A DNA stretch of 64,000 nucleotides. Source: Flavobacteriales bacterium (GTDB lineage Bacteria; Bacteroidota; Bacteroidia; Flavobacteriales_F; PHOS-HE28). Location: contig JAHDVX010000014.1 of NCBI GenBank assembly GCA_023382455.1, positions 1-64,000 of the forward strand. Direction: 5' to 3'. The notes below the pieces were generated by a model, which saw only the letters and a program-made list of their open reading frames with translations, made no database searches and was not told the origin of the DNA. Positions 17,807 through 26,351 of the stretch are shown piece by piece (position 1 is the stretch's first letter; every line of letters starts with the position of its first letter). The translations under genes were made by a program, and so were the position numbers.

Positions 17807-19816
17807 ATGATGAGCATGAAGAAGTTCCTGACCTCCTTCGCTTTCATGTTGCTGTGCACGGCCGGGGCCATGGCGCAGGGCAAACAAGCCGAGGAGGCCG
17901 ATGCCGCGTTCAAGAAAGGCTTCTTCACCGAGGCCATTGAGCTCTACAAGAAGGCTTACACCACCGAGAAGAAGGCCAGCGAAAAGGCCACCCTCATCTT
18001 CAAGGTGGCCGAGGTGTACCGCACCATGGGCGACGGGGAGAATGCCCAAGTGTGGTATGAGAAGGCCAACAAGGCCCAGTACCCCGACCCCATCACCTAC
18101 TTCTACATCGGCGAGGCCCTGAAGGATCAGGGCAAGTATGCCGACGCCATCGCGGCCTACAATAAATACAAGGAGAAGAACCCAGGCGACATGCGGGCCG
18201 ATGCCAGCTTGGCCTCCTGCCAGCAGGCGCAAGCCTGGGTGGATGCCCCCACCCGCTACAAGGTGGACCCCGAGGTGCTGCTCAATGCCCCCCAGTACGA
18301 TTTCAGCGCCGCCTTCTCCGATAAGAAGAACTCCGACGTGGTCTTCGCCAGCAGCAGGCCTGCATCCACCGGCACCGAGACCGACGGCATCCTCGGCGAA
18401 AGCTTCACCGACCTCTATTCCAGCAGCCGCGACAAGCTAGGCAAGTGGAGTGAGCCCGTACGCCTTCCACCCTCCATCAACACCGCCGGGCACGAGGGAA
18501 GCGCCACCTTCAACTCCAAGCGCAATGTGATGTACTTCACCCGTTGCCCCCACGAGAAGAAGAAAGTGTACGGTTGCGACATCTGGATGGCCAAGACCGT
18601 GGGCGTGAACTACAATGAGCCCGTGATGCTCCCCCTGCGCCCCCAGCAAGCCAAGGATGACACCTCCGTCGTCACCTTCGGCCATCCCACCCTCTCGCCC
18701 GACAACAGGATCCTCGTGTTCAGCAGCAACATGAAGGGCGGCAAGGGTGGCAAGGACCTCTGGATGGTCAACCTGGACAAGGATGGCATGCCCACCGGCC
18801 AGCCGACCAACCTGGGAAGCGAGATCAACACCGCCAAGAACGAGATGTTCCCTTTCTGGAGGGAGAACGGGGACCTGTACTTCACCAGCGACCGCCCGGC
18901 CGGCATGGGGGGCATGGACATCTACCGGGCCACAAAGACCGGCGACAATGCCTGGGGCAATGCCGAGAACATGAAGTCGCCCATCAACAGCGCCGCGGAT
19001 GACTTCAGCATCATCTTCGACGGAGGGGAGGACCGCGGCTTCTTCACCAGCAACCGCCCCGGCGGCAAGGGTGAGGATGACATCTGGCGCTTCTATGTGC
19101 CCGACCTCGTATTCGCCCTGCAAGGCGTGGTGAAGGACAAGGTGACCGGCGAACCCCTGCCCGACGCGAAAGTGGAAGTGGTGGGTACCGACGGTTCCAA
19201 CTTCAGCACCTTGGCGGACGCCAACGGCGCGTTCAACTTCGAGGAGGACGGCAAGAGCCGCTACATCAAGGAGAACACCAGCTACTCCATTCGCGCCAGC
19301 AAGGAGAACTACCTGGTGGTGAACGACCAGGTGACCACTGTGGGCCTTTCCGAAAGCACCACCTTCGTGAAGGAGTACCTGCTGCAACCCGCCGCCAAGG
19401 ATGTGGCCATCGCGCTGCCCGAGGTGCAATTCGAACTGGACAAGGCCAGCCTGACCCCTGAGGGCAAGGACTCGCTCCAGGTGCTCTACCAGACCTTGAT
19501 CGACAACCCCACCATCACCATTGAACTGGCGGCGCACACCGATACCCGGGGTTCCGACAAGTACAACCTGACCCTGTCGCAGAACCGGGCCCAAAGCTGC
19601 GTGAACTACCTCATCAGCCGGGGGATCGATCCCGTGCGCATGACGGCCAAGGGCTACGGCGAAACGCGCAACCGGATCACCGACGCCGAGATCGCCAAGA
19701 TGGCCACCACCGCCGAGAAGGAGGCCGCCCACCAGAAGAACCGCCGCGTGGAGTTCTCCGTGAAGAGCTTCGACTACGTGCCCAAGGCGAACCAGGAGGG
19801 CACGGGAACCAACTAG
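17807..19816 (+). CDS. PorE-like outer-membrane protein: TPR, PD40 propeller, CRD and OmpA domains
   Basis: A 669-aa protein. A signal peptide (MSMKKFLTSFAFMLLCTAGAMAQ) is followed by TPR repeats to about 150, a PD40/WD40-like propeller (about 150-430; FASSRPAST, HPTLSPDNRILVFSS, NGDLYFTSDRPAGMGG), a carboxypeptidase-regulatory-like domain (about 440-530; GVVKDKVTGEPLPDAKVEV), and a C-terminal OmpA domain with the peptidoglycan-binding motif (AAHTDTRGSDKYNLTLSQNRA). That domain order is the one known for PorE of Porphyromonas gingivalis, which links the T9SS to peptidoglycan, but many Bacteroidota have several such paralogues. ATG at 17807 is preferred; ATG at 17816 is equally possible. Box TATTTTCG lies at 17760-17767. 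Confidence 0.88.
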   Translation: MMSMKKFLTSFAFMLLCTAGAMAQGKQAEEADAAFKKGFFTEAIELYKKAYTTEKKASEKATLIFKVAEVYRTMGDGENAQVWYEKANKAQYPDPITYFYIGEALKDQGKYADAIAAYNKYKEKNPGDMRADASLASCQQAQAWVDAPTRYKVDPEVLLNAPQYDFSAAFSDKKNSDVVFASSRPASTGTETDGILGESFTDLYSSSRDKLGKWSEPVRLPPSINTAGHEGSATFNSKRNVMYFTRCPHEKKKVYGCDIWMAKTVGVNYNEPVMLPLRPQQAKDDTSVVTFGHPTLSPDNRILVFSSNMKGGKGGKDLWMVNLDKDGMPTGQPTNLGSEINTAKNEMFPFWRENGDLYFTSDRPAGMGGMDIYRATKTGDNAWGNAENMKSPINSAADDFSIIFDGGEDRGFFTSNRPGGKGEDDIWRFYVPDLVFALQGVVKDKVTGEPLPDAKVEVVGTDGSNFSTLADANGAFNFEEDGKSRYIKENTSYSIRASKENYLVVNDQVTTVGLSESTTFVKEYLLQPAAKDVAIALPEVQFELDKASLTPEGKDSLQVLYQTLIDNPTITIELAAHTDTRGSDKYNLTLSQNRAQSCVNYLISRGIDPVRMTAKGYGETRNRITDAEIAKMATTAEKEAAHQKNRRVEFSVKSFDYVPKANQEGTGTN

Positions 19817-19836
19817 CCGACCCCTACCGGTGAAAA

Positions 19837-19866
19837 GGCATCCCGTACATCCGGGATGCCTTTTTT
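19837..19866 (+). terminator. Rho-independent terminator of the PorE-like gene
   Basis: GGCATCCCG (19837-19845) and CGGGATGCC (19852-19860) form a perfect 9-bp stem followed by six T. It lies 11 nt before the purM ATG. Confidence 0.92.
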
Positions 19867-19876
19867 CTTACCACCC

Positions 19877-21055
19877 ATGGAAAACAACCCCTCCCGATAC
19901 GAGCAGCGCGGCGTGAGCAGCGCCAAGGAAGACGTGCACAAGGCCATTGCCCGGGTGGACAAGGGACTTTTCCCCAAGGCCTTCTGCAAGATCGTGCCGG
20001 ACGACCTCGCCGGAAGTGCCGACCATGCCGTGGTGATGCATGCCGACGGGGCCGGCACCAAGAGCGCCTTGGCCTATGCCTATTGGCGTGAGACCGGCGA
20101 CCTGGGTGTCTGGAAGGGCATTGCCCAAGATGCGGTGGTGATGAACCTGGACGACTTGCTGTGCGTGGGGGCCACTGACCACATCCTGCTCAGCAGTACC
20201 ATCGGGCGGAACAAGCGCCTGGTCCCCGGAGAGGTGATCGCCGCCATCATCCAGGGTACCGAGGAGTTCCTGGAAGAGATGCGGGCGCTGGGCATCGGCA
20301 TTCGCAGCACCGGCGGAGAAACCGCCGATGTCGGCGACCTGGTGCGTACCGTGATCGTGGACAGCACCGTCACCTGCCGCATGCGCCGGGACGAGGTGGT
20401 GGACAATGCCCGCATCCAGGCCGGCGACGTGGTCGTGGGCCTCGCCAGCTACGGGCAAGCCACCTACGAGCGGGAGTACAATGCCGGCATGGGCAGCAAC
20501 GGCCTGACCAGCGCGCGGCACGATGTGTTCAGCAAGGTGCTCGCCCAGGCCTACCCGGAGACCTACGACCCCGCCACTCCCGCAGAGCTGGTATACAGCG
20601 GCCAGGCCAGGCTCACCGATCCGCTGGAAGGCACCCCGCTGGACCACGGAAAGGCCGTGCTGTCGCCCACCAGGACCTACGCGCCCGTGGTGCGGCAGGT
20701 GCTGCAGGCCATGCGCCCGCAGGTGCACGGCATGGTGCATTGCAGCGGCGGTGCGCAGACCAAGGTGCTCCACTTCATCGACAACCTCCGCGTGGTGAAG
20801 GACGATCTGCTGCCCGTGCCGCCCCTGTTCACCGCCATCCAGCGGATGAGCGCCACGCCTTGGCGGGAGATGTACACCGTGTTCAACATGGGCCACCGCA
20901 TGGAGTTCTACGTGCCCGAAGCACGGGCCGCAGAGATCATTGCCATTGCGCAGTCCTTCGGCATTGCGGCCCAGGTCATCGGCAGGGTGGAGGCCGCACC
21001 AGTAAAGGAAGTGTTGGTCAAAGGACCATTTGGCGAGTTCCGCTACACGGGTTGA
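19877..21055 (+). CDS. purM: Phosphoribosylformylglycinamidine cyclo-ligase (AIR synthase)
   Basis: Catalyses the ATP-dependent ring closure of FGAM to AIR in de novo purine synthesis. The 392-aa protein carries the PurM signature blocks: HADGAGTKSALAYAYW, DAVVMNLDDLLCVGA, the ATP-site segment IRSTGGETADVGDLVRTV, and the C-terminal FNMGHRMEFYV. It is longer than the enterobacterial enzyme, as is usual for the Bacteroidota type. ATG at 19877 follows the terminator directly; the in-frame ATG at 19856 lies inside that terminator and was rejected. Confidence 0.95.
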   Translation: MENNPSRYEQRGVSSAKEDVHKAIARVDKGLFPKAFCKIVPDDLAGSADHAVVMHADGAGTKSALAYAYWRETGDLGVWKGIAQDAVVMNLDDLLCVGATDHILLSSTIGRNKRLVPGEVIAAIIQGTEEFLEEMRALGIGIRSTGGETADVGDLVRTVIVDSTVTCRMRRDEVVDNARIQAGDVVVGLASYGQATYEREYNAGMGSNGLTSARHDVFSKVLAQAYPETYDPATPAELVYSGQARLTDPLEGTPLDHGKAVLSPTRTYAPVVRQVLQAMRPQVHGMVHCSGGAQTKVLHFIDNLRVVKDDLLPVPPLFTAIQRMSATPWREMYTVFNMGHRMEFYVPEARAAEIIAIAQSFGIAAQVIGRVEAAPVKEVLVKGPFGEFRYTG

Positions 21056-21063
21056 GCACCGCT

Positions 21064-21112
21064 AGTTGGTTGTCAGTTATTGGTTCCCAGTTGTTCGTTG
21101 TCGGTTCCGGTT
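21064..21112 (+). repeat. Degenerate heptamer tandem array A
   Basis: Seven consecutive 7-nt units ending mostly in GT (AGTTGGT, TGTCAGT, TATTGGT, TCCCAGT, TGTTCGT, TGTCGGT, TCCGGTT) fill the spacer between purM and prfA. The phase is uninterrupted. It is the reverse-complement subfamily of array F. Confidence 0.75.
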
Positions 21113-21163
21113 CAATCATCATTCACCATTCATCAGTGACCGTGCTGCACGGAGCCTTCCCCA

Positions 21164-22246
21164 ATGTCCGACCTCCTTTCCAAGCTCTCCGCCATCCATG
21201 ACCGCCGCGAGGAGGTGGGCAAGCAGTTGGCCGACCCGGACGTCATCGCCGACCGCAAACGCTTTGTGGAACTGAACCGCGAGTACCGGGACCTGGCGCC
21301 GGTGGACGAGGCCTATGTCCGTTTCCGGAATGCCGTGGAAGGCTTGCGCGGGGCGGAGGAACTCTTGCGCACCGAGCAGGACCCGGAGATGATCGAGCTG
21401 GCGCGGGCGGAGCGCACGGAGCTGCAGGAGGTCATCGCGGCCATGGAGGAGGAGGTGCGCCTGCTGCTGGTGCCCAAGGACCCCAACGATGAACGCAACT
21501 GCACCATGGAGATCCGTGCGGGTACCGGCGGGGACGAGGCAGGCATCTTCGCGGGCGACCTGCAGCGCATGTATACGCGCTACATCACCGAGAAGGGCTG
21601 GAAGTTGGAGGTGGCGGATAGCAATGAGAACGGGGTGGGGGGCGTGAAGGAGGTGGTGCTCAACGTAGAGGGCGCCGGGGCCTATGGTGTGCTGAAGTTC
21701 GAGGCCGGGGTGCACCGCGTGCAGCGCGTGCCACGCACCGAGGCCAGTGGACGCATCCACACCAGCGCCGCCACCGTGGCCGTGCTGCCCCAGGCCGAGG
21801 AGTTCGATGTGGACCTCAAGGAGAGCGACGTGCGGATGGAGACCGCCCGAAGCGGCGGGGCCGGCGGCCAGAACGTGAACAAGGTGGAGACCAAGGTGCG
21901 CCTCACCCACATACCTACCGGCATTGTGGTGATGTGCCAGACCGAGCGCTCCCAGCTGGGCAACCGCATCAAGGCCATGCAGATGCTGCGCAACAAGCTC
22001 TATGACGAAAAGGTCCGCGCCGAGGAGGAGGCCATCTCCGTGCACCGCCGCAGCCAGGTTTCCAGCGGCGACCGCAGTGCCAAGATCCGCACCTACAACT
22101 ACCCGCAAAGCCGCGTCACCGATCACCGCATCGAACTCACCGTGCATAACCTGGCCGAAGTGATGGATGGGGACCTGCAGCCTATCATCGATGCCCTGCA
22201 GCTCGCTGACCGCACCGAGAAGCTGAAGGCCGGGGAGGGGTATTGA
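21164..22246 (+). CDS. prfA: Peptide chain release factor 1
   Basis: Recognises UAA and UAG in the ribosomal A site and triggers peptide release. The 360-aa protein has the full RF1 layout: a coiled N-terminal domain, the central domain with [18 protein letters not shown], the GGQ catalytic motif in [14 protein letters not shown], and a basic C-terminus. No internal frameshift is present, which also fits RF1 rather than RF2. It is flanked on both sides by heptamer arrays; upstream of the ATG there is no Shine-Dalgarno sequence. Confidence 0.97.
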   Translation: MSDLLSKLSAIHDRREEVGKQLADPDVIADRKRFVELNREYRDLAPVDEAYVRFRNAVEGLRGAEELLRTEQDPEMIELARAERTELQEVIAAMEEEVRLLLVPKDPNDERNCTMEIRAGTGGDEAGIFAGDLQRMYTRYITEKGWKLEVADSNENGVGGVKEVVLNVEGAGAYGVLKFEAGVHRVQRVPRTEASGRIHTSAATVAVLPQAEEFDVDLKESDVRMETARSGGAGGQNVNKVETKVRLTHIPTGIVVMCQTERSQLGNRIKAMQMLRNKLYDEKVRAEEEAISVHRRSQVSSGDRSAKIRTYNYPQSRVTDHRIELTVHNLAEVMDGDLQPIIDALQLADRTEKLKAGEGY

Positions 22247-22248
22247 GG

Positions 22249-22360
22249 GGCAGTTGGCAGCGGCAGTGGGCAGTTCTCGGTTCCTCGGCTCGCAGCTCGC
22301 AGCTCGCGGGTCACAGCTCACGGCTCAAAGCTCACGGCCCAAGGCTCGGAGCTAGCACCT
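22249..22360 (+). repeat. Degenerate heptamer tandem array B, 16 units
   Basis: Starting just after the prfA stop, sixteen units run in exact 7-nt phase. The first are GCAGTT-like (GGCAGTT, GGCAGCG), drifting into CxCxGCT units (CGCAGCT twice, CACAGCT, CACGGCT, CAAAGCT, CACGGCC, CAAGGCT, CGGAGCT). It is the longest array in the window. No ORF or hairpin explains it. Confidence 0.75.
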
Positions 22361-22456
22361 CCTGGCACTCAAGCAACCCGTCAACTCGTAATCCGGACTC
22401 CCCTTACGGTCATCAGCGATGCATGTTTTCCGCTTTCACGTTCTTTACTTTGGCCG

Positions 22457-22924
22457 ATGGCCGAATTCACGCTGCTGTTGGGGGCTGACCGCGGGAATCC
22501 CATGGACACATTCGCCGAGGCCACGGCCCTGATCCAGGCGCGGGTAGGTCCGGTGCGCTGTTCCAGCCGGGACCACTGGACGGAGCCCTGGGGCTTCCGG
22601 GATGATCACCTGTTCCTCAATCGGGCCTTGCTCGTGGAATCGGACTTGGAGCCGGGTGAGGTGATGCTTCGCTTGCTCCAGATCGAACGGGAGCTGGGCC
22701 GCGAGCGGCCGGCAAAAGGTGGTTATGCTCCCCGGACCATCGATATCGATGTCCTTTTCGTGGGCGACCGCACCATCCAGGAGCCGGGGCTCACCGTTCC
22801 CCATCCCCGGGTGCACGAACGCGCCTTCGCCTTGGCTCCCGCGGCGGACATTGTTCCCGGCTTGGTCCATCCCACGTTGAACACCACGGTGCTCGCCCTG
22901 CTGGACCGGGTGCAAGCCGAATGA
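22457..22924 (+). CDS. folK: 2-amino-4-hydroxy-6-hydroxymethyldihydropteridine pyrophosphokinase
   Basis: Transfers pyrophosphate from ATP to the hydroxymethyl pterin in folate synthesis. The 155-aa protein matches the family over its length: substrate-side FLNRALLVESDLEPGEVMLRLLQIERELGR, the signature YAPRTIDIDVLFVGD, and VPHPRVHERAFALAP. ATG at 22457 lies 4 nt after a TTACTTTG box. Its stop overlaps the next start by 4 nt (ATGA), so the downstream deoxynucleoside kinase is translationally coupled; this folK-dNK pair is recurrent in Bacteroidota as far as I recall. Confidence 0.95.
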   Translation: MAEFTLLLGADRGNPMDTFAEATALIQARVGPVRCSSRDHWTEPWGFRDDHLFLNRALLVESDLEPGEVMLRLLQIERELGRERPAKGGYAPRTIDIDVLFVGDRTIQEPGLTVPHPRVHERAFALAPAADIVPGLVHPTLNTTVLALLDRVQAE

Positions 22925-23559
22925 TGAACCCTCCGTACAGCTACATCGCCGTGGAAGGCTTGATCGGCGCGGGAAAGACCACCCTGGCCAAGCGCCTGGC
23001 GGAGCTTTGGGGGGCCACCACGGTGCTGGAGGAGTTCGCCGACAATCCCTTCCTGCCCAGGTTCTACGAGGACCCGGCCCGGCATGCCTTCTCGCTCGAG
23101 CTCTCCTTCCTGGCCCAGCGCTACCACCAATTGAAACGCGTGGGGGAGCGGAACCTCTTCCAGCCGGTCACCGTGGCGGACTACTCCTTGGGCAAGTCGC
23201 TCGTCTTCGCCAGCGTGACCCTTCCGCCGGATGAGCATGCGCTCTTCCGCGACCTCTATTCCATCATGTATTCCGGCCTGCCCAAGCCGGAGCTGCTCGT
23301 GTACCTGCACTTGCCCATGGACATGGTGCGGGGGCGCATCCGGTCCCGCGGACGCTCCTATGAGCAAAGCATCACCATCGACTACTTGGAACAGCTCCAG
23401 GAGCGTTACCTGGACCATCTGCGCAAGCTGGAAGGGGTGCGCGTATTGGTGGTGGACCTGAACGGGAGGGACCTGATCCATGACCCCGCAGCCTATGCGC
23501 TCCTGTTGGAGCACATCACTGCCGGGCGACAGCCCGGCCACCATGTGGTTCACCTGTAG
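22921..23559 (+). CDS. Deoxynucleoside kinase (dGK/dCK-like)
   Basis: Phosphorylates deoxynucleosides in nucleotide salvage. The 212-aa protein has a P-loop (GLIGAGKT, residues 13-20), the EEF motif that contacts the sugar (TVLEEFADNPFL), a DYS segment equivalent to the DRS motif (VTVADYSLGKSLVF), and the LID arginines (RIRSRGRSYEQSI). Which base it prefers cannot be read from sequence. The start ATG overlaps the folK stop. Confidence 0.92.
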   Translation: MMNPPYSYIAVEGLIGAGKTTLAKRLAELWGATTVLEEFADNPFLPRFYEDPARHAFSLELSFLAQRYHQLKRVGERNLFQPVTVADYSLGKSLVFASVTLPPDEHALFRDLYSIMYSGLPKPELLVYLHLPMDMVRGRIRSRGRSYEQSITIDYLEQLQERYLDHLRKLEGVRVLVVDLNGRDLIHDPAAYALLLEHITAGRQPGHHVVHL

Positions 23560-23663
23560 GTCGCGGGGTGGTTCCAGTGTCCCCCCATCGGGCCCGCGTC
23601 GCCCACCATGCCATGTGGACAACTGTTGAACCTGAGCTCCCGGAGCTTGGCACGGTTGCTGGT

Positions 23664-23671
23664 TAGATTTG
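23664..23671 (+). promoter_or_regulatory. Candidate -7 box of the TPR lipoprotein (TAGATTTG)
   Basis: TAGATTTG matches TAnnTTTG and lies 31 nt upstream of the ATG. TTG occurs at 23647-23649, closer than the ideal spacing. Confidence 0.45.
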
Positions 23672-23702
23672 CCCACATCCGGAAAAACAAATTTGGACAC
23701 AC

Positions 23703-25412
23703 ATGGAACATAATCACCTGAAAGGCATCGCAATGTTGGCCGCGACCGCCTTGGTGGTCGCCGGTTGCGGCGGACTCGGCAAGATGGAGAAGTATGCGTC
23801 AACGATCACCCATACGGTGGATCCAGACCCTCTCATTGTGAAGGGTGATACGGTCCATGTGAACATCAACGGGAATTTCCCGGGGAAATATTTCTACAAA
23901 AAGGCACAGGTGGAACTTACCCCGGCCATCACCTACGCCACGGGCGAAACGCCCCTGAAGATGGCGGGATTCCAAGGTGAGGGGGCCGTTGGGAACTACA
24001 CCGTGGTGCCCTACGAGAGCGGCAAGGCCTTCAGCTACAGCGACAAGGTGGCCTACACCCCCGCCATGGAGCAGAGCCAGCTGATGCTCAAGATCCTCGG
24101 CAAGCAAGGCAAGAAGGAAAAACCCTTCGAGGCCGTGAAGCTGGCCGATGGTGTGATCACCACGCCCTACTTGGTACAAAGCGACGACCGCGTGATCATG
24201 GCGCCCGACAAGTTCGTCCGTGTCACCAGCCACAGCGCCAGCGCCACCATCAACTACCTGGTGGCCTCCGAGGTGGTCCGCCCGAACGAACTGAAGGACC
24301 AGGACGTGAAGAACGTAGCCGACTTCGTGAAGAACAATAAGACCAACCCGCGCATCACCTGGAAGGGGGTCAGCGTGGATGCCTGGGCTTCCCCCGAAGG
24401 CGAGGTGAAGATGAACGAGAACCTCGCCGACAAGCGTGCCGCCACCGGCAAGCGCTGGATCCAGGGTGTGCTCAAGGCCAATAAGGTGGATGCGGCCAAG
24501 AACGACGCCTTCTTCACCCTCAACCCCCGAGGTGAGGACTGGGACGGCTTCAAGAGCGCCATGGAGGCCAGCACCTTCGCCGACAAGGACCTGGTGCTGC
24601 GCGTCCTGCAGATGTACCCCGACGTGACCAAGCGTGAGCAGGAGATCAAGAACATGGCCGCCACCTACAAGGAGATCTCCGATGACATCCTGCCGAAGCT
24701 CCGCCGTTCGGAGATCAGCTTGAACTACGAGGTGAACGGCTACAGCGATGAGGAGCTCGCCAGCTTGAGCAAGACCAACCCCGACACCCTGAACGTGGAG
24801 GAACTGCTCAAGGCCGCTACCCTCACCAGCGACCTGAACGAGCAACTGCGCATCTACCGCGAGGCCGAGCGCCTGTTCCCGCAGGATTACCGCTGCGCCA
24901 ACAACGTGGGCTACGTGCTCTTCCAACAAGGCAAGAGCGCCGAGGCCGAGGCCCAGTTCCAGAAGGCGAACGGCATCATGGACAACCCCATCAGCACCAA
25001 CAACCTCGGTGTGATCGCCCGCCAGAAGGGTGACCGCGCCAAGGCCGCCGAGCTCTTCGCCAAGGCCACAGCCGCCGGTCCCGATGTGAAGTACAACCAA
25101 GGCATCATCGCCATTCAGAACGGGGACTACAGCAGCGCCAACAGCAGCATGTCCGGGCAGAACACCTTCAATGCCGCCTTGGCCAAAATGCTCGGCGGCG
25201 ACGCTGCCGGCGCCGGCACCATCCTGGCCGCCAGCCCCGAAAAGGATAGTGCCATCGGCCACTACCTGGCTGCCATCATCGCCGCACGCACCAACAACGG
25301 TGAAGGCGTACGCAGCAACCTGGCCGCCGCCGTGGCCAAGGATGCCAGCCTGAAGGACAAGGCCCTGAAGGACCTCGAGTTCCGCAACTACAAGGACAGC
25401 CTCGGCCTTTAA
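23703..25412 (+). CDS. TPR-containing lipoprotein with degenerate OmpA-like region
   Basis: A 569-aa protein. The lipobox LVVAGC (Cys22) indicates lipid anchoring after signal peptidase II cleavage. Residues about 40-190 look like beta-rich surface modules. About 215-320 contains a sequence resembling an OmpA-like domain (VDAWASPEGEVKMNENLADKRA) interrupted by a long helical insert. The C-terminal 200 residues are TPR-like (LRIYREAERLFPQDYRCANNVGYVLFQQGKSAEAE, NNLGVIARQKGDRAKAAELF). No enzyme motif is visible; a structural role at the outer membrane is most likely. The gene has its own candidate promoter and a strong terminator. Confidence 0.85.
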   Translation: MEHNHLKGIAMLAATALVVAGCGGLGKMEKYASTITHTVDPDPLIVKGDTVHVNINGNFPGKYFYKKAQVELTPAITYATGETPLKMAGFQGEGAVGNYTVVPYESGKAFSYSDKVAYTPAMEQSQLMLKILGKQGKKEKPFEAVKLADGVITTPYLVQSDDRVIMAPDKFVRVTSHSASATINYLVASEVVRPNELKDQDVKNVADFVKNNKTNPRITWKGVSVDAWASPEGEVKMNENLADKRAATGKRWIQGVLKANKVDAAKNDAFFTLNPRGEDWDGFKSAMEASTFADKDLVLRVLQMYPDVTKREQEIKNMAATYKEISDDILPKLRRSEISLNYEVNGYSDEELASLSKTNPDTLNVEELLKAATLTSDLNEQLRIYREAERLFPQDYRCANNVGYVLFQQGKSAEAEAQFQKANGIMDNPISTNNLGVIARQKGDRAKAAELFAKATAAGPDVKYNQGIIAIQNGDYSSANSSMSGQNTFNAALAKMLGGDAAGAGTILAASPEKDSAIGHYLAAIIAARTNNGEGVRSNLAAAVAKDASLKDKALKDLEFRNYKDSLGL

Positions 25413-25436
25413 GCCGAGCGGCCTGACTGATCACAT

Positions 25437-25464
25437 AAAGCCCCCGCCAAACGGCGGGGGCTTT
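25437..25464 (+). terminator. Strong terminator after the TPR lipoprotein gene
   Basis: AAAGCCCCCGCC (25437-25448) and GGCGGGGGCTTT (25453-25464) form a perfect 12-bp stem with loop AAAC, ending in a short T run. Confidence 0.9.
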
Positions 25465-25901
25465 ATCGTTTAGCCATAATGTATGAGGAGGGCAGCCCCT
25501 CGCTCCCGCAAGTCCTCCGGCCCAACCGGAAGGCGAGTTCATAACAGGCACAGGCCCGCGACTGGTGGGAAGCGGACTTCCCCTGTTGTGACGGCGCCCC
25601 TGTTCCGGACGCTGGACATTCGAGGTAAGCGTCACCGCCACCTGCGCTCGCGCTGCCCGTCATGATCGGGAAACCCAAGGTTGTCGGGTCCTCGGCTGCG
25701 CTCGGACTGACAACAAGCTTGGCTTTCCCGTTCCGATCAGGGGGGCGTTGTGCAAGACCCTCTGGGAAGCTCCGATCACCTATCGCTCATCCGCGCAGCG
25801 GAAGCAGACCCTTCATGGCCGTCCATGACAATGATGCCGGAGCAATAATTGGCGCGAGCTGGTGGTTCGTGCCATCCTGCATGGCCCTAACCGGGCTACC
25901 C
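25465..25901. other. 437-bp intergenic region without a credible gene
   Basis: Open frames here (for example one on the plus strand from 25662) have no family-like sequence and run into the next gene antisense. The only structure I see is the long imperfect inverted repeat at 25668-25729. The rest may be decayed sequence. Confidence 0.6.
25668..25729. repeat. Long imperfect inverted repeat (REP/MITE-like)
   Basis: The left arm (25668-25685) begins GGGAAA, then CCAAG and GTTGTC; the right arm (25709-25729) is its complement (GACAAC, CTTGG, TTTCCC) with one mismatch and a 3-nt insertion. The arms enclose a 23-nt segment, CTCGGCTGCGCTCGGA at its core, that is itself partly palindromic. No coding potential. 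Confidence 0.65.
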
Positions 25902-26243
25902 TCACCCTTCCATCGCCTCTATCGTATCCTCGTAGGTGATCTTGCGGTGCGAGGTGGTATGGCTGCATTCCCCGTTGCGGATCACCAGCACCTGCGGTGA
26001 TTCGTGCTGGATTCCATAGCGCGTTTCCACGGCATCGGAGATGTCGCGGTGGGCCCAGAGGTCCAGGTAGTAGGCCCGGTGGCTGGCGTCATCGGCCGCG
26101 GTCCAATCCTTTTCCAGGCGTGCCAAGGCGCCTTTGCTGATCGGGCACGTGGTGCTGTGCTTGAAGATCAGCACGGGTTTCTGCCTGGACAGGTCGTCGA
26201 TCCGGTCCAACTGTCCCAACGTGGTCAACTCTTTCCAATGCAT
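25902..26243 (-). CDS. ytxJ: Bacillithiol-system redox protein YtxJ
   Basis: A 113-aa thioredoxin-fold protein with a monothiol active site (FKHSTTCPISKGA). YtxJ-family proteins are proposed monothiol bacilliredoxins that act with bacillithiol in de-bacillithiolation. The start ATG at 26243 (MHWKELTTLGQLD) fits the family; the longer ORF start at 26297 reads into the heptamer array. The C-terminal GIQHESPQVLVIRNGEC carries the cis-proline loop (SPQ) typical of thioredoxin folds. Cytoplasmic. Confidence 0.88.
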   Translation of the reverse strand: MHWKELTTLGQLDRIDDLSRQKPVLIFKHSTTCPISKGALARLEKDWTAADDASHRAYYLDLWAHRDISDAVETRYGIQHESPQVLVIRNGECSHTTSHRKITYEDTIEAMEG

Positions 26244-26288
26244 GGTGATCAAGGTTTTGGTTCGGAGTGCGTCGTTCGTAGGACGCCT

Positions 26289-26351
26289 TCGAACCACGAA
26301 CTACGAACGCCACACTACGAACTACGAACTAACAACTACGAACCAACAACT
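26289..26351 (+). repeat. Degenerate heptamer tandem array C
   Basis: Nine units in exact 7-nt phase (TCGAACC, ACGAACT, ACGAACG, CCACACT, ACGAACT twice, AACAACT, ACGAACC, AACAACT). The last unit overlaps the stop codon of the DUF2249 gene, and the array precedes ytxJ on the minus strand. Confidence 0.75.
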
